Source: Bacteroidota bacterium (GTDB lineage Bacteria > Bacteroidota > Bacteroidia > M30B66). From it: a stretch of 24,034 bases of DNA. Location of the stretch: positions 1-24,034 of the forward strand of contig JAGQVC010000002.1 of the NCBI GenBank assembly GCA_020438185.1. Direction: 5' to 3'. The notes under the pieces were generated by a model that did no database searches, was not told the DNA's origin, and saw only the letters and a list, made by a program, of their open reading frames with translations. The position numbers and the translations under genes were made by a program. Every line of letters begins with the position of its first letter. The first letter of the stretch is position 1. Below are positions 14,820 through 22,912 of the stretch, piece by piece.

Positions 14820-17120
14820 TTAGAAAAGGAAGTTTGCTCCCAAACTTGGCAAGATTGGTAACTGGTTGATTCGCTCGAATTTGATTCTGTCGAAATAGAA
14901 AATGTTTTCCCTATTGTAGGCATTGGTGACGCCCGCAGTTAACTCCAAAGTAGTATGATCTCCCAAAGGCATAACCCGTTTCAGGTTCAAATCGAGTCTG
15001 TGATATGTTGGAAGCCTGCCCTGATTAATTGAACCGTAAGAAGTTCCAAGGACACCATTAGTAGTTGTGTAGTCCTGGTTGAGACTGCCACTCAGAGAAA
15101 TATTTTCATAGAATCCCTGAGTTTGAGTGAACGGGAATCCTGAACCAAAATTCCATCGTGCACTGAAGCTCCAGTTGAGGTCTTTACCAAATTCAAAAGA
15201 AGCAAGCAGGTTAACGTTGTGGCGGCGATCCCACACAGGGCTGTAGGTGATTAATTCATCGGTACGGGTTACTTTCATGATTGAATAAACTGCCCATACA
15301 TAGAATCTTTTGTACTCATATTTAAGAGTCATATCCACACCTTTAGATACACCCTGCTCAAGAATAAGATCTTTTTTCTCAATATCCGGAACATCAGCAT
15401 TCTGAGCATTATCATCGAATAGTTTATTCCGGTTAATGTTTGTTAGCTGGTTAAAATCAAAGAAATAAGCTTCTACGTTCCATTTTATATGTTTTGTCAG
15501 GTCACTTTCAAATCCTGCAATATAATGTCTGGCTCGTTGAAGCTTAGTTTTAAATTCCTGGTCTTTAAATGTTTGAGGCGCATTTTCCGGCGCTGAAAGA
15601 AAGCCATAAAACAGGTTAACCACGTCGCGGTCAGAAACTCCTGCTATTAGATTCTGGCTGTAAAGTCCGGCTGCAGCCTTAAGTCTGAACCGATCGCTAA
15701 CATTGAATTTAGCGCCCATTCTTGGTTCAGGAGAAGCATTCCCGAGAGAAGCATAATAATGCAATCGGAAACTAGGCTCCAATACCAGATTACCCAATAA
15801 CCATCTGTATTTGGCATAAAGCGCAAGTTCGGTGTTGTTTTCTTTCTGAGAGATTTCCCGGTTAACTGCATTGAAGAATGTGAAATCTGTAGAAAAACCG
15901 ATTGCTTCAACACCCCATTGCAAATCGTTATCGCCCATGAAATATTTAAAATTCAGGGCCAGATTAAAACCATTGATTCGGCTGTTTCTGGACGGTTTAG
16001 ATGCCTCATCCAGAGTGATTTTGTAATCTGAATAACCGAAAACTCCCTCGAACAAGAAATCGTTCGCATTAGGAATTAGAACGAAGTTAGTTCCAAAACC
16101 AAAAGTATTCCAGCTTAAATCCTGCAAGCTGCGGTAACGCACTCTGTCGCTGAAATTAAAGCCGCTTAGGTTGAGCTTTGATCCGTTATTGCTGTTAAAT
16201 GATAGTTTCCCGTACAGGTCGGTAAAATTGAATGGCAGTCCGGCTGTATCAACGTATGGATAAAATACTTTAGAGGTTTGCTCCAGGTAGCTTGTTCGTC
16301 CGCTCAGCATAAATGAGGATGAACCGGCCGAGCCTTCTTTTCTTTTGCTGAGCGGTCCTTCGAGCATAGCTTTGGCAACAAAAGGACTAACAGAAACCTT
16401 CCCTGCTAATCTGCTTTTGTTTCCATCGCGGGTTGTAATATTCATAATAGAGGAAACTCTTCCGCCGTATTCGGCGGAAAAACCTCCTGTATGAACTTCT
16501 GCATTGCGAATTACATCCGTGTCAAATACTGAAAACAGGCCTATCGAGTGAAATGGGTTGTAAATTATCATTCCGTCAAGAAGTACCTTGTTCTGGATTG
16601 GGGAACCACCGCGAATGTATAGCTGACCTCCCTGGTCGCCGGTAAAAGTAACGCCCGGAATAACCTGAAGGTACTGAGCAATATCAGGTTCTGCGCCTAC
16701 TGTTGGGAGTTTTGTAATTTCCTTTGGAGTGATGGTTGAAACCCCGATATTGACTTTCGTCTGTTCTTCTTCTTTTTGTCCGCTGACTTCAAATTCCTTG
16801 AGCTTCACAGATTTTTCATCTGCAAAAATGTTCTGACTTTTCAATTCTCCGGCTTTCAGGCTGATTGCAACACTAACCTGTTCATAATTAACGCCCGAGA
16901 AAGTCAGCTTGTAGGAACCCGGTGGCACTTTTGAAATGGAGTAAAAACCATTTACATCAGTTTGGGTACCATAAGTGGTTCCTTCAAGAAAGACAGTTGA
17001 AAATATGATCGGTTCACCATTATTCTTATTGTAAACAAAACCTCTTACTGTTGCAGTTTGAGCGTTCAAAAATGTTGTCAGACAAATAAATAGTAAAGCC
17101 AGCAGGCTGAAATTCCGCAT
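14820..17120 (-). CDS. TonB-dependent receptor with carboxypeptidase-regulatory-like N-terminal domain
   Basis: This is a 766-residue outer-membrane beta-barrel receptor. A signal peptide covers about 1-20 (LLALLFICLTTFLNAQ). A CarboxypepD_reg-like domain covers about 22-110: VRGFVYNKNNGEPIIFSTVFLEGT, then GFYSISKVPPGSYKLTFSGV. A plug domain runs about 125-230, including EPDIAQYLQVIPGV, GGQLYIRGGSP, NKVLLDGMIIYNPFH and GGFSAEYGGRVSSIMNITT. The rest is barrel strands rich in alternating aromatics, ending in a C-terminal Phe (NFLF), the usual outer-membrane assembly signal. It lacks an STN signalling domain and has no SusD partner next door, so its substrate is unknown; siderophore, metal, peptide or glycan uptake are all open. 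It follows an ECF sigma and membrane-protein pair but has its own candidate promoter. Confidence 0.93.
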   Translation of the reverse strand: MRNFSLLALLFICLTTFLNAQTATVRGFVYNKNNGEPIIFSTVFLEGTTYGTQTDVNGFYSISKVPPGSYKLTFSGVNYEQVSVAISLKAGELKSQNIFADEKSVKLKEFEVSGQKEEEQTKVNIGVSTITPKEITKLPTVGAEPDIAQYLQVIPGVTFTGDQGGQLYIRGGSPIQNKVLLDGMIIYNPFHSIGLFSVFDTDVIRNAEVHTGGFSAEYGGRVSSIMNITTRDGNKSRLAGKVSVSPFVAKAMLEGPLSKRKEGSAGSSSFMLSGRTSYLEQTSKVFYPYVDTAGLPFNFTDLYGKLSFNSNNGSKLNLSGFNFSDRVRYRSLQDLSWNTFGFGTNFVLIPNANDFLFEGVFGYSDYKITLDEASKPSRNSRINGFNLALNFKYFMGDNDLQWGVEAIGFSTDFTFFNAVNREISQKENNTELALYAKYRWLLGNLVLEPSFRLHYYASLGNASPEPRMGAKFNVSDRFRLKAAAGLYSQNLIAGVSDRDVVNLFYGFLSAPENAPQTFKDQEFKTKLQRARHYIAGFESDLTKHIKWNVEAYFFDFNQLTNINRNKLFDDNAQNADVPDIEKKDLILEQGVSKGVDMTLKYEYKRFYVWAVYSIMKVTRTDELITYSPVWDRRHNVNLLASFEFGKDLNWSFSARWNFGSGFPFTQTQGFYENISLSGSLNQDYTTTNGVLGTSYGSINQGRLPTYHRLDLNLKRVMPLGDHTTLELTAGVTNAYNRENIFYFDRIKFERINQLPILPSLGANFLF

Positions 17121-17138
17121 TTTTATCGTTTATGGGCG

Positions 17139-17146
17139 TCAAAGAT
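17139..17146 (-). promoter_or_regulatory. Candidate -7 element for the TonB-dependent receptor
   Basis: On the minus strand these bases read TATCTTTG, a full match to the Bacteroidota TAnnTTTG -7 element, 18 nt before the receptor ATG at 17120. I find no good TTTG at the expected 19-bp distance, so the -33 side is weak. If real, it allows transcription independent of the sigma-factor gene upstream. Confidence 0.4.
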
Positions 17147-17200
17147 AAAATGATTCCGTTGCGGATGCAGGAACAAATCAACTGATTTATCGGAACCTCA

Positions 17201-17809
17201 TTAACAATCCTGATTAAACTGGTTTAACAGGACATCAATTTCTTTGATGTAGCGCCCGAAAGCTCTTTTGTTGAGAACTCTTGCCAGCCAAAAACACAAG
17301 GGTGTCAAAATGAGGAGAGTGCAAAAAAGCACAACCATTAAAATGTTGTTTTTCAGAACCAAATCAGGCTGACCTTCCAAACTGAAGGGTAAAAGGAAGC
17401 CGGCCGTTATTGCAAATGGATAAATTAGAATGGCGGAATACTCAACCGTAGAAATGGCTTTTTTCATCCCTGAGCTGAGTGTTTGCAAGTAGGAAAGCAT
17501 AGAGGAGTCGCGGGGCAACTCATGAAGATACTTCCTCAGAATATAAAGGTTGTACGCGATCCCAGCAACATAGGAAAGACAAACCACAAAAATGAGTGTT
17601 TGAAACCATTGTTCGGGGATACTAAATAACAGGATAAGAAAAATGCCCAGAAAAAACGTTGCAAAAATGGTGTTTGCGATCAGGCTTCTTCTCAGGCGAA
17701 AAAAGGGAGAGTCGCTTCTTTCTTGAAGAAGCTTTAAATCGGATAGAGCAAATTCCGGATCCGCCTTTGGCGGATTGCTTTTTTGCCAAAGTTCTTTTAA
17801 ATCGTTCAT
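17201..17809 (-). CDS. Four-helix membrane protein coupled to ECF sigma factor (candidate anti-sigma factor)
   Basis: The 202-residue protein has a cytoplasmic N-terminus of about 42 residues (MNDLKELWQKSNPP, then DLKLLQERSD) followed by four membrane helices at about 43-63, 70-91, 122-142 and 155-175, and a short basic tail. I do not recognise a named domain: there is no zinc-binding HxxxCxxC motif and no FecR domain. The case for an anti-sigma role rests on context. Its ATG overlaps the sigma-factor stop as ATGA, the classic layout of a sigma/anti-sigma pair, and a short cytoplasmic N-terminus before membrane helices would suit sigma binding. It could instead be an unrelated co-transcribed membrane protein. 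An 80-bp gap separates it from the receptor gene. Confidence 0.8.
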   Translation of the reverse strand: MNDLKELWQKSNPPKADPEFALSDLKLLQERSDSPFFRLRRSLIANTIFATFFLGIFLILLFSIPEQWFQTLIFVVCLSYVAGIAYNLYILRKYLHELPRDSSMLSYLQTLSSGMKKAISTVEYSAILIYPFAITAGFLLPFSLEGQPDLVLKNNILMVVLFCTLLILTPLCFWLARVLNKRAFGRYIKEIDVLLNQFNQDC

Positions 17810-18324
17810 GCGGTTTTATTCATTTTTTCGCTCAACAGCTCCCTGATCCTAAATAATTTAACACCAATATTATTGGAAGTCATTCCCGTTATATCAGCTA
17901 TTTCTTTGTTGCTAAAACCTTCCAGATGCAAAGTGATTATCATTTTATTGATATCGTCAAGATTTTTAATATGAAAGTATAATTCAGCTGCTTCATCCGA
18001 AAAATCTGTGATATCATCAAAAGTTTGCGATTCTTTTTCGGCGATTATCCTGTTTTGCTCTTTTCTGCTGAAAGAAAATATCGTGTTTAATGCAACACGA
18101 TATAACCAGGTACTGAATTTTGAATCCCCGCGAAAGCGGGAAAACCCTTTAAAAGCTTGCAGAAGAACTTCCTGCACCATATCATTTCTTTCATCCCGGC
18201 CATCAACATACAGATTTACAACCTTGTATATTACTGCACGGTGTGCATTGATTAGTTCAAGAAATTCCTGTTGCCGCGTATTTTCCAAATTGAATTGTCT
18301 GGATTTTTCTCTTCCGGAGACCAA
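17806..18324 (-). CDS. ECF-type RNA polymerase sigma factor
   Basis: The 172-residue protein has sigma-70 region 2 at about 22-90: FLELINAHRAVIYKVVNLYV, then DMVQEVLLQAFKGFSRFRGDSKFSTWLYRVALN. A short linker follows, then region 4 at about 110-168: ADITGMTSNNIGVKLFRIREL, a helix-turn-helix that reads the -35 region. There are no regions 1 or 3, which defines the ECF class. The start is unusual. The frame has an in-frame TGA at 18340-18342 and no ATG before region 2, so the start is TTG at 18322-18324 or a second TTG twelve codons later (NLENTRQQ), which follows a purine-rich GGAAGAGAA stretch and fits typical ECF length better. It is coupled to the membrane protein by ATGA overlap. Targets cannot be read from the sequence; the TonB receptor next door is a guess. 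Confidence 0.93.
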   Translation of the reverse strand: MVSGREKSRQFNLENTRQQEFLELINAHRAVIYKVVNLYVDGRDERNDMVQEVLLQAFKGFSRFRGDSKFSTWLYRVALNTIFSFSRKEQNRIIAEKESQTFDDITDFSDEAAELYFHIKNLDDINKMIITLHLEGFSNKEIADITGMTSNNIGVKLFRIRELLSEKMNKTA

Positions 18325-18422
18325 AGCAGCAAATTGGTTTCAGATTAGCCTTTCTGATTACAATGATGTGATTAAAACAGGCTACTGATCACACAATCAG
18401 ATGATTAATTTTTAAAATCAAA

Positions 18423-18704
18423 TTATTTTGACACACATTCAAAATAATTTGACTCCTTATTGTCCTTTTCCTCGTTTCCGCAAGCTTCTTCTGTAACATT
18501 ATCATAATTGCAGGTATAGCCCTGGCTTTCAAGCAGAACTTTCCAGCTATCGACGGAGAACCCGTTGAGAGCTTCATCTCCTGTACAACCTGCTACCACC
18601 ACGGGACCGTTCTGACAAGTTCCACATTTTTTAGTGCAATCGTAACACTTTTTGCAAGATGACACAGCCAGAACAACCAGCAATATCGAAATGAGTCTGA
18701 TCAT
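18423..18704 (-). CDS. Small Cys-rich lipoprotein of unknown function
   Basis: The 93-residue protein has a lipoprotein signal peptide: MIRL, a hydrophobic ISILLVVLAV core, and lipobox VSSC with the lipidated Cys at position 17. The mature protein has eight further Cys (20, 23, 27, 30, 40, 65, 75, 90). The first four sit in a tight KKCYDCTKKCGTC cluster right after the lipidated residue, giving two CxxC pairs. The rest is small, polar and acidic near the end (EEACGNEEKDNKES). Disulfide cross-linking or zinc binding outside the cytoplasm is more likely than an Fe-S cluster. I recall CKKCYDC-type openings in other Bacteroidota hypothetical lipoproteins but know no function. It stands alone, 98 bp upstream of the sigma-factor gene on the same strand, so it might be co-transcribed with it. 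Confidence 0.8.
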   Translation of the reverse strand: MIRLISILLVVLAVSSCKKCYDCTKKCGTCQNGPVVVAGCTGDEALNGFSVDSWKVLLESQGYTCNYDNVTEEACGNEEKDNKESNYFECVSK

Positions 18705-18946
18705 GGTTTGTTTTTTTACTAAATTACAATGTTCTGTTTATAGTGAAGCTGAATTTATTTTGAGTTTATGCACGAATATCAACATGGTGAATTTACCCAT
18801 GATAAGTAAGATTAAATTGACATATATACTTTATATTCTGATATTTATATTATAATTAATATTGATTAATCAGTAAGATTTTTCATAACATAGCCTTATT
18901 CCCTGAATAGATTGAAATACTTTTATTCCATCAAAATCAAATTGAC
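18705..18946. promoter_or_regulatory. AT-rich divergent intergenic region
   Basis: This 242-bp spacer separates the lipoprotein gene (minus) from the large T9SS protein gene (plus) and must hold both promoters. It is the most AT-rich part of the window. For the plus-strand gene, TACTTTTA (18918-18925) is one base from TAnnTTTG, with CTTA 19 bp upstream (18895-18898). For the minus-strand gene, 18719-18726 reads TAATTTAG, also one base off. A repeated ATTAAT pair separated by ATTG (18855-18870) could be an operator. No RNA gene is visible. All sites here are weak. Confidence 0.4.
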
Positions 18947-21900
18947 ATGAAAAAATTCATCTACCTGTTACTGATTCTGGCCGCTTCTTTTTCCGGAAGT
19001 GAGCTGATTGCCCAATGTTCCGAGACGGCTCAGATTACATTGTTGCAGCAATCAGGCAACAATGTAACCTTAATGACGAATGCAAATGCGCCAAGCGGAA
19101 GCAGCATCTATCTCTGGACAGATGGTATGGGTGCTACATTCCAGGGAAACGCAATTCAATCATTCACGTTTCCACCACAACAAGGGTTGTATGTAGTTCA
19201 GTTATTTGTAACTGATTCACTGGATACAAATTGGTGTGCTTTCGGCAACTTCACAGTCATGATTGGAAACAATTGCGGCATTCAGAGTGCTATTGCAGCT
19301 CAAAATCAAGCAGATGGGCAGGTTTCTTTCATTTCAACCGCCAGTGGCGGGACAATGCCATACAGCTATTACTGGTGGTTTAGCGATGGACAAACAGCCA
19401 CAGGAGCAAATCCAACCTTAACATTTGCGAACGGCTTTTATTCAGCCTGCTTAACCGTTGAGGATGCTTCGGGATGTATGGATTCAACCTGCACCACGTT
19501 CTCTGTTTCAAATGGAGCCTGCCCCGAAGATTTACTCTTTATTGATGCCAATATGAATGGTAACGTTGCCACCGGGATTATTCAGGTGACGAATTTTGCA
19601 TTCTTGCCGCTCGACATTATAATTGATTATGGTGATGGCAGTGTTTCCACGAATATTCCACTAACCTCGGTTTACACTTTCCAACACACTTACCCGGCTA
19701 GCGGTTCTTATTCTATATGTGTTATCGGAAGTAATCAGGCAGGATGCCTGGATACGGTTTGTACCAATGTGTTTGTTGATGAATGTGCCGGTTTCCAGAC
19801 ATTTTTCACATATAATATGTTACAGGACGGATACACTTACTTTACAGCTACAAGTAATGGAAGCGGGAACATCGCTTACATGTGGGATTTTGGAGATGGC
19901 ACTACAGGCTTTGGTCAGGGCATTGATCATATGTTCGACAGTACCGGGGTTTATCAGGTTTGTCTTACTGCAGTTGATTCTGCAAACGGTTGTTCTGCAA
20001 ATACCTGCATGTGGGTGACTGTGCAAAGCCCTTGTCAGACATTATTTAATAACCCTGCAATAACAGTTTCCGGCTTTACAGCAATTGTAGACAACTTTGC
20101 AACAGGCGGTTGCGGATCATATACATACAGCAGCACTGTTCCGGGAATTGGTTTTAACGGAACAACTCCATCTTTCAACCTTGAGTTTACTCAGGCAGGC
20201 ACTTATGATTTGATAATTGTTGTTTATGATAATTGCGGTTGCGCATACACCGGAGTTTATCCAATTACCATTTCCTGTGGCGGCTCCGGAACTCCTGGTG
20301 GCAACTACGCCATGCAAAACGGAGTGATTACTACCTGTAACATGAATCTTACCGATGCAGGAGGAGCAGGAGCTAATTATGCTAACGACGAAGACATGAC
20401 ATTAACGGTATTCCCTGCGAGTTCCGGTGCCAATGTTCGGGTGCAGTTTACCCAGTTTGTTTCAGAAACTAATTTCGATTACCTCTATATTCACAATGGA
20501 AGCAGCGCCAATTCGCCATTGATTGCAACACTAAACGGCTCTCCTTCAGTTACAAATCTTCAATACACATCTTCAGCATCCGACGGAGCTTTAACTTTTG
20601 TGTGGCACTCTGACTTTTCAATCACAGCCGCAGGCTGGCAAGCTACCATTACCTGCACCGATTTAGGTATTGCTGTTAACGACCTCGGTAACGGAGTGAT
20701 GGAATTCTCAGCCGAATCACAGCAAAGCTGGGATAATTATAACTGGACAGTTAACGGAACTGCATTTGGAGAAAACAGCAGCACGGTTATCGGCACTTTT
20801 GAGCCCGGCTCATATGTGAATATCTGCGTAAACGTGAGCAACGCCAATGGTTGCGGAAACAGTGCCTGCGAATGGGTAATGGTTCCATGTAACTACAATG
20901 TTGAGTTTGATTATACAATTAATGGCAATCAGGTTGAAGTGGTAATTACCAATCCTGATACAAATTACTTTTACAGTGGAATGACCGGCTGGGGACAAAC
21001 CTGGGCACAGTTCGACGAAAATTACACTGCAACTTTCACGTTCCTTCAGCCCGAAAGCACCCAGCTTTGTATTTACGCTGATGGCAATTGCTTCGACAGC
21101 ACCTGCGTAAACATTGATATGAGCGCTCAGGCAACAGCCTCACTCGGCGGATATGTTTGGGTGGATGCGAACGGGAATGGATTAATGGATGAAGCTGAAA
21201 GTGGTATCCCTAATGTGTATGTTATGCTTTGTGCAGGTACCGATAGCGTAAATTGTATCTATGCAGTAACGGACGAAAACGGATTTTACAGTTTTGATGT
21301 ATTCCCCGGCACATACTCACTACAGGCATTCCCGTGGTTGCAGAACTATGTGTCTACGATTCCTGCCGATGGTAACGGATACGTTTTCACTATAAATGAT
21401 GGAGATGAAATCATGGGATTCGATTTTGGATATCAGGATCAATCTGTTACGATTAGCGGGATGGTTTTCTACGATAACAACAACAACGGATTTCAGGATG
21501 CAGGTGAAGGACCAGCTGCTTACAAACAGGTAATGGTTGGCAATTATGCCGTTTATACCAATGCACAGGGAATTTTCTCAATTACCCTCGTAGCAGGCAC
21601 ATACACTGTTTCCTTAAACCTGAATGGTGTTGCGGGTTATGCGGTTACACTTCCTGCCGGAGGCAGTTATGTTGTAAATGCTACTAATCCGGGCATCACC
21701 TACGGTGGAAATGTTTTCGGACTATGGGCCGATCCTTCGTACCAGGATCTTGAAGCTTATATCTCCCCTATTTCAACGATTACTCCGGGCTTCCCGTTCA
21801 TGGCGAGTCTTGGATACTGCAACAATGGAGTAGCACCTTCTGATGGCGTGTTTACCTATTACTGGGATCCAGCTATTGCGATAATCGCTGCTTCTGCATT

Positions 21901-22813
21901 CTCTCCGGCTCCTTCTGTTTTTAATGCTTCTGAAAATTACGCAAGCTGGAATTTCAGCAACCTTGGTTCAGGCGATTGCGGTTACATTTATATGCATCCG
22001 AATATGCCGGTTTCTCTCAACATTGGAGATCCGATTTTCAATACTGTGATGGTTACACCGCTAAATGATGCTAATCCTGCAAACAATATCGACACCTTGC
22101 ATATGACTGTTGTTGGTTCATGGGATCCGAATGACAAGCATGGTACTCCATATGGTATCGGCCAGGATGGCCGGATTTTACCGAATACACAGCTTTCCTA
22201 TACAATCCGTTTCCAGAATACAGGAACTGCACCGGCTGTGAATGTTGTACTCGTTGACACCCTGACTTCTGAGTTGGTGCTCGAAACATTCGACATGATT
22301 TCTGCTTCGCATCCTTATACCGTTGAAGTGGATAATACCAACCGGGTAATCCGCTGGACCTTCACGAATATTATGTTGCCTGACAGCAGCAGCGATCCGC
22401 TTGGAAGTATCGGTTATGTTAACTTCAGAATGAATCCGGTTGAAAACCAGCCTGATGAAACTGTGATTAACAATTTTGCAGATATTTATTTTGATTTCAA
22501 CGAGCCTATTCGCACCAACACGACCATTCATACCATTGACCGCTCGCTTGGTCTGAACGAAGTGACTGATAACGCTGGAATCCGCGTTTATCCGAATCCG
22601 TTCAGAGAAAGCACGCGTTTTTACTTCGAAGGCGCACTATCTGGAGACTTGAGTTTACAAATCACCGATATGCTTGGAAGAACCATAGATCGTTTTGAGC
22701 TGAACGGAGTGAAATTCTTCGACTACGAAGCCGGCCATCTAAGTTCAGGTATGTATATGTACCGAATTACAAACGGCAAATCAGATATTTCAGGAAAACT
22801 GATAGTAAGATAA
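18947..22813 (+). CDS. Large secreted multidomain protein: PKD-like, CUB-like, SdrD B-like, DUF7619-like, T9SS sorting domain
   Basis: This 1288-residue protein is probably a cell-surface or released adhesin-like protein. In order: a signal peptide (1-22, ending SELIAQ); a series of PKD/Ig-like domains (about 25-445) with WWFSDGQTATG, IDYGDGSVSTN and YMWDFGDGTTGFG motifs and paired Cys at domain edges (for example CMDSTC, CLDTVC); a CUB-like domain (about 451-570: ADEDM-like acidic loop, FDYLYIHNGSS, WQATITC); two more Ig-like units (about 575-725); and two SdrD B-like/Cna B-like domains (about 731-815 and 834-920) with Ca-binding-type DANGNGLMDE and DNNNNGFQDAGEG loops. A DUF11/DUF7619-like domain (about 1055-1195) opens SWDPNDKHG. 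The T9SS type A sorting domain (about 1205-1288) carries VYPNPF, ITDMLGRTIDRF and LSSGMYMYRI. No enzyme domain is seen. Confidence 0.92.
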   Translation: MKKFIYLLLILAASFSGSELIAQCSETAQITLLQQSGNNVTLMTNANAPSGSSIYLWTDGMGATFQGNAIQSFTFPPQQGLYVVQLFVTDSLDTNWCAFGNFTVMIGNNCGIQSAIAAQNQADGQVSFISTASGGTMPYSYYWWFSDGQTATGANPTLTFANGFYSACLTVEDASGCMDSTCTTFSVSNGACPEDLLFIDANMNGNVATGIIQVTNFAFLPLDIIIDYGDGSVSTNIPLTSVYTFQHTYPASGSYSICVIGSNQAGCLDTVCTNVFVDECAGFQTFFTYNMLQDGYTYFTATSNGSGNIAYMWDFGDGTTGFGQGIDHMFDSTGVYQVCLTAVDSANGCSANTCMWVTVQSPCQTLFNNPAITVSGFTAIVDNFATGGCGSYTYSSTVPGIGFNGTTPSFNLEFTQAGTYDLIIVVYDNCGCAYTGVYPITISCGGSGTPGGNYAMQNGVITTCNMNLTDAGGAGANYANDEDMTLTVFPASSGANVRVQFTQFVSETNFDYLYIHNGSSANSPLIATLNGSPSVTNLQYTSSASDGALTFVWHSDFSITAAGWQATITCTDLGIAVNDLGNGVMEFSAESQQSWDNYNWTVNGTAFGENSSTVIGTFEPGSYVNICVNVSNANGCGNSACEWVMVPCNYNVEFDYTINGNQVEVVITNPDTNYFYSGMTGWGQTWAQFDENYTATFTFLQPESTQLCIYADGNCFDSTCVNIDMSAQATASLGGYVWVDANGNGLMDEAESGIPNVYVMLCAGTDSVNCIYAVTDENGFYSFDVFPGTYSLQAFPWLQNYVSTIPADGNGYVFTINDGDEIMGFDFGYQDQSVTISGMVFYDNNNNGFQDAGEGPAAYKQVMVGNYAVYTNAQGIFSITLVAGTYTVSLNLNGVAGYAVTLPAGGSYVVNATNPGITYGGNVFGLWADPSYQDLEAYISPISTITPGFPFMASLGYCNNGVAPSDGVFTYYWDPAIAIIAASAFSPAPSVFNASENYASWNFSNLGSGDCGYIYMHPNMPVSLNIGDPIFNTVMVTPLNDANPANNIDTLHMTVVGSWDPNDKHGTPYGIGQDGRILPNTQLSYTIRFQNTGTAPAVNVVLVDTLTSELVLETFDMISASHPYTVEVDNTNRVIRWTFTNIMLPDSSSDPLGSIGYVNFRMNPVENQPDETVINNFADIYFDFNEPIRTNTTIHTIDRSLGLNEVTDNAGIRVYPNPFRESTRFYFEGALSGDLSLQITDMLGRTIDRFELNGVKFFDYEAGHLSSGMYMYRITNGKSDISGKLIVR

Positions 22814-22850
22814 CCTGACCCGCTTATCCGACCTGCTCTTATCGGATAGC

Positions 22851-22912
22851 AACTCCCGGCACTTCATTTTGCTCACCTGCTCAGTAGCGAAATGTTGCCG
22901 GGAGTTTTTTTA
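22851..22912 (+). terminator. Intrinsic terminator of the large T9SS protein gene, reaching into mnmH
   Basis: The 10-bp arms AACTCCCGGC (22851-22860) and GCCGGGAGTT (22897-22906) pair perfectly and are followed by a run of T residues. Inside, CATTTTGCT (22865-22873) pairs with AGCGAAATG (22886-22894) with one G-U pair, giving a long two-part stem. The right arm lies within the last codons of the convergent mnmH gene (stop 22881-22883). A second, smaller inverted repeat just upstream (TATCCGA 22825-22831, TCGGATA 22842-22848) lacks a T-run. Confidence 0.75.

Noticed and set aside
14820..18324. A classical FecI-FecR-FecA iron-sensing circuit
   Set aside because: The membrane protein lacks a FecR domain, the receptor lacks an STN domain, and the receptor has its own candidate promoter.
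18008..18388. A 126-codon plus-strand open frame antisense to the sigma-factor gene
   Set aside because: It is the mirror of conserved sigma region 2 and 4 codons and shows no protein-like pattern of its own.
18385..18402. CTGAT / ATCAG inverted repeat as a terminator after the lipoprotein gene
   Set aside because: Only five base pairs and a broken T-run; too weak to claim, so co-transcription with the sigma gene stays open.
18423..18704. A ferredoxin-type 4Fe-4S lipoprotein, from the CxxCxxCxxxC spacing
   Set aside because: The first Cys is the lipidated residue, the usual Pro after the last Cys is missing, and the protein is exported, where disulfides or zinc are more likely.
22178..22531. 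A 117-codon minus-strand open frame inside the large T9SS gene
   Set aside because: It is a shadow of the DUF7619-like coding region, with no start signal or domain.
22825..22848. Inverted repeat TATCCGA / TCGGATA as a separate terminator
   Set aside because: It has a 10-nt loop and no T-run after it; the stronger hairpin at 22851-22912 explains termination.
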